This document shows positions 63,518 through 64,000 of a stretch of 64,000 nucleotides of DNA, one piece after another. Source of the stretch: Malaciobacter mytili LMG 24559 (lineage in GTDB: Bacteria > Campylobacterota > Campylobacteria > Campylobacterales > Arcobacteraceae). How positions within the stretch are numbered: position 1 is the first letter of the stretch; each line of letters starts with the position of its first letter. Made by a program: the position numbers and the translations under genes. A model generated the notes under the pieces. The model made no database searches and was not told where the DNA came from. It saw nothing but the letters and a program-made list of their open reading frames with translations. The stretch lies in contig NZ_CP031219.1 in NCBI RefSeq assembly GCF_003346775.1, positions 2,108,001 through 2,172,000 of the forward strand. Reading direction: 5' to 3'.

Positions 63518-64000
63518 TTATTCTACTGGTAGTTCAATAATTTTCCAAGGTAAACCTTGTGTCATTAGCTCTTCCATAAATGGTGTTGCATCAAATTCTT
63601 CTATATTAAATACGCCTGTTCCATTCCATAACCCTTTATAGAACATCTTAGAACCAATCATCGCAGGAACTCCTGTCGTATAAGAAACAGCTTGAGCACC
63701 TGTTTCTTTATAACACTCTTGGTGGTCACAAATATTGTAAATATAAACTTTTTTCTTAACACCATCTTTTATACCTTCGATGATACATCCAATATTTGTA
63801 AGACCTACTGTTCTTGGCCCTAAGCTTGCTGGATCTGGTAATAGAGTTTTTAGAAACTCTATTGGAATAATCTTCATTCCTTGATGTTCTACTGGCTCAA
63901 TACCTAACATTCCAACATTTTGTAAACAATTCATATGCTGAATATAAGAATCTCCAAATGTCATAAAGAATCTAATTCTTTTTAGTCCTTTAATATTTTT
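63518..64000 (-). CDS. C-terminal part of carboxynorspermidine synthase (saccharopine dehydrogenase-like)
   Basis: The frame is open to the window edge, so this is the 3' part of a longer gene, not a gene starting at the ATG at 63964. It has features of the Lys9-type/carboxynorspermidine synthase family: GLTNIGCIIEGIKDG, YNICDHQECYKETGAQAVSYTTGVPAMIG, and the end GTGVFNIEEFDATPFMEEL. The enzyme condenses aspartate semialdehyde with a diamine to feed NspC, which is encoded downstream. Assignment to this exact activity rests on the NspC context. Confidence 0.85.
   Translation of the reverse strand, partial: KNIKGLKRIRFFMTFGDSYIQHMNCLQNVGMLGIEPVEHQGMKIIPIEFLKTLLPDPASLGPRTVGLTNIGCIIEGIKDGVKKKVYIYNICDHQECYKETGAQAVSYTTGVPAMIGSKMFYKGLWNGTGVFNIEEFDATPFMEELMTQGLPWKIIELPVE

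Noticed and set aside
1-64000. Mobile elements, prophage or genomic island
   Set aside because: No transposase, integrase gene, tRNA-adjacent junction, terminal repeats or change in base or codon use was seen; the arm-binding-like segment in PPK2 is a domain within an enzyme, not an integrase.

Overview
The window is a very AT-rich stretch of a Campylobacterota chromosome, most probably of the Arcobacter group. The evidence is the codon use, the rnhA-rnc-aroC order, an rpmH-rnpA-yidD-yidC-jag-mnmE operon, Campylobacter-type DNA-uptake (Cts-like) genes, Helicobacter/Campylobacter-type cell-shape peptidases (Csd6/Pgp2 and Csd3/Pgp3) and a carboxynorspermidine route to polyamines. The species call is an inference from family knowledge; no search was run. 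Gene density is high, intergenic gaps are short, and no insertion sequence, prophage, rRNA, tRNA or CRISPR array was seen. The window looks like core chromosome rather than a transferred island.

Layout. 1-2.6 kb (+): tail of a zinc-ribbon protein, then rnhA-rnc-aroC with overlapping ends. 2.6-4.0 kb: a NifX-like gene and a divergent DUF134 regulator with a NifX-like tail, flanking a promoter-driven, foldable non-coding stretch. 4.0-6.0 kb: htpX and two SixA-like phosphatases. 6.0-10.6 kb (-): the mnmE/jag/yidC/yidD/rnpA/rpmH operon, where rnpA has no ATG and lies partly inside rpmH. 10.7-18.6 kb (-): two related orphan sensor kinases flank clpB, and a periplasmic binding protein is coupled to the second kinase. 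The clpB promoter carries a CIRCE-type and a HAIR-type heat-shock operator. 18.6-31 kb: rnhB, a c-di-GMP-type EAL protein, msrBA, FAH, Nudix, bioA, purH, purL and small unknown genes. 31-34.7 kb: divergent cell-wall peptidase genes, mgtE, a MerR/HspR-like regulator and folE. 34.7-38.6 kb (-): a four-gene Cts-like DNA-uptake operon. 38.6-41 kb: photolyase and a TudS/DUF1722 protein. 41.3-43.2 kb: DUF485-actP acetate uptake. 43.3-47.1 kb (-): thiD, then a LytTR/LytS two-component pair coupled to a carotenoid-desaturase-like oxidoreductase. 47.3-54.7 kb: era, comM, a chemotaxis-type receptor and def-clpP-tig. 54.8-60 kb: a VWA/TPR BatA-like protein and an unrecognised pair, a solenoid lipoprotein and a TIM-barrel-like exported protein. 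60-64 kb (-): a probable operon rubredoxin-nspC-ppk2-ppk2 and the end of a carboxynorspermidine synthase gene.

How the genes work together. Protein quality control is well represented (htpX, clpB, clpP, tig, def, msrBA), with heat-shock operators at clpB and a MerR/HspR-like gene elsewhere in the window. comM and the Cts-like operon point to natural transformation. Polyamine genes sit in the same apparent transcript as two PPK2 polyphosphate kinases. The Csd6- and Csd3-like genes suggest peptidoglycan trimming for helical or curved cell shape.

Three observations stand out as possibly undescribed: the structured RNA candidate between the NifX-like and DUF134 genes; the long hairpin between clpB and the kinase gene, which would hide that gene's ribosome site only on read-through transcripts; and the exported lipoprotein/TIM-barrel pair. 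Two genes were found by reading the sequence directly: rnpA (no ATG start) and a 54-residue rubredoxin.
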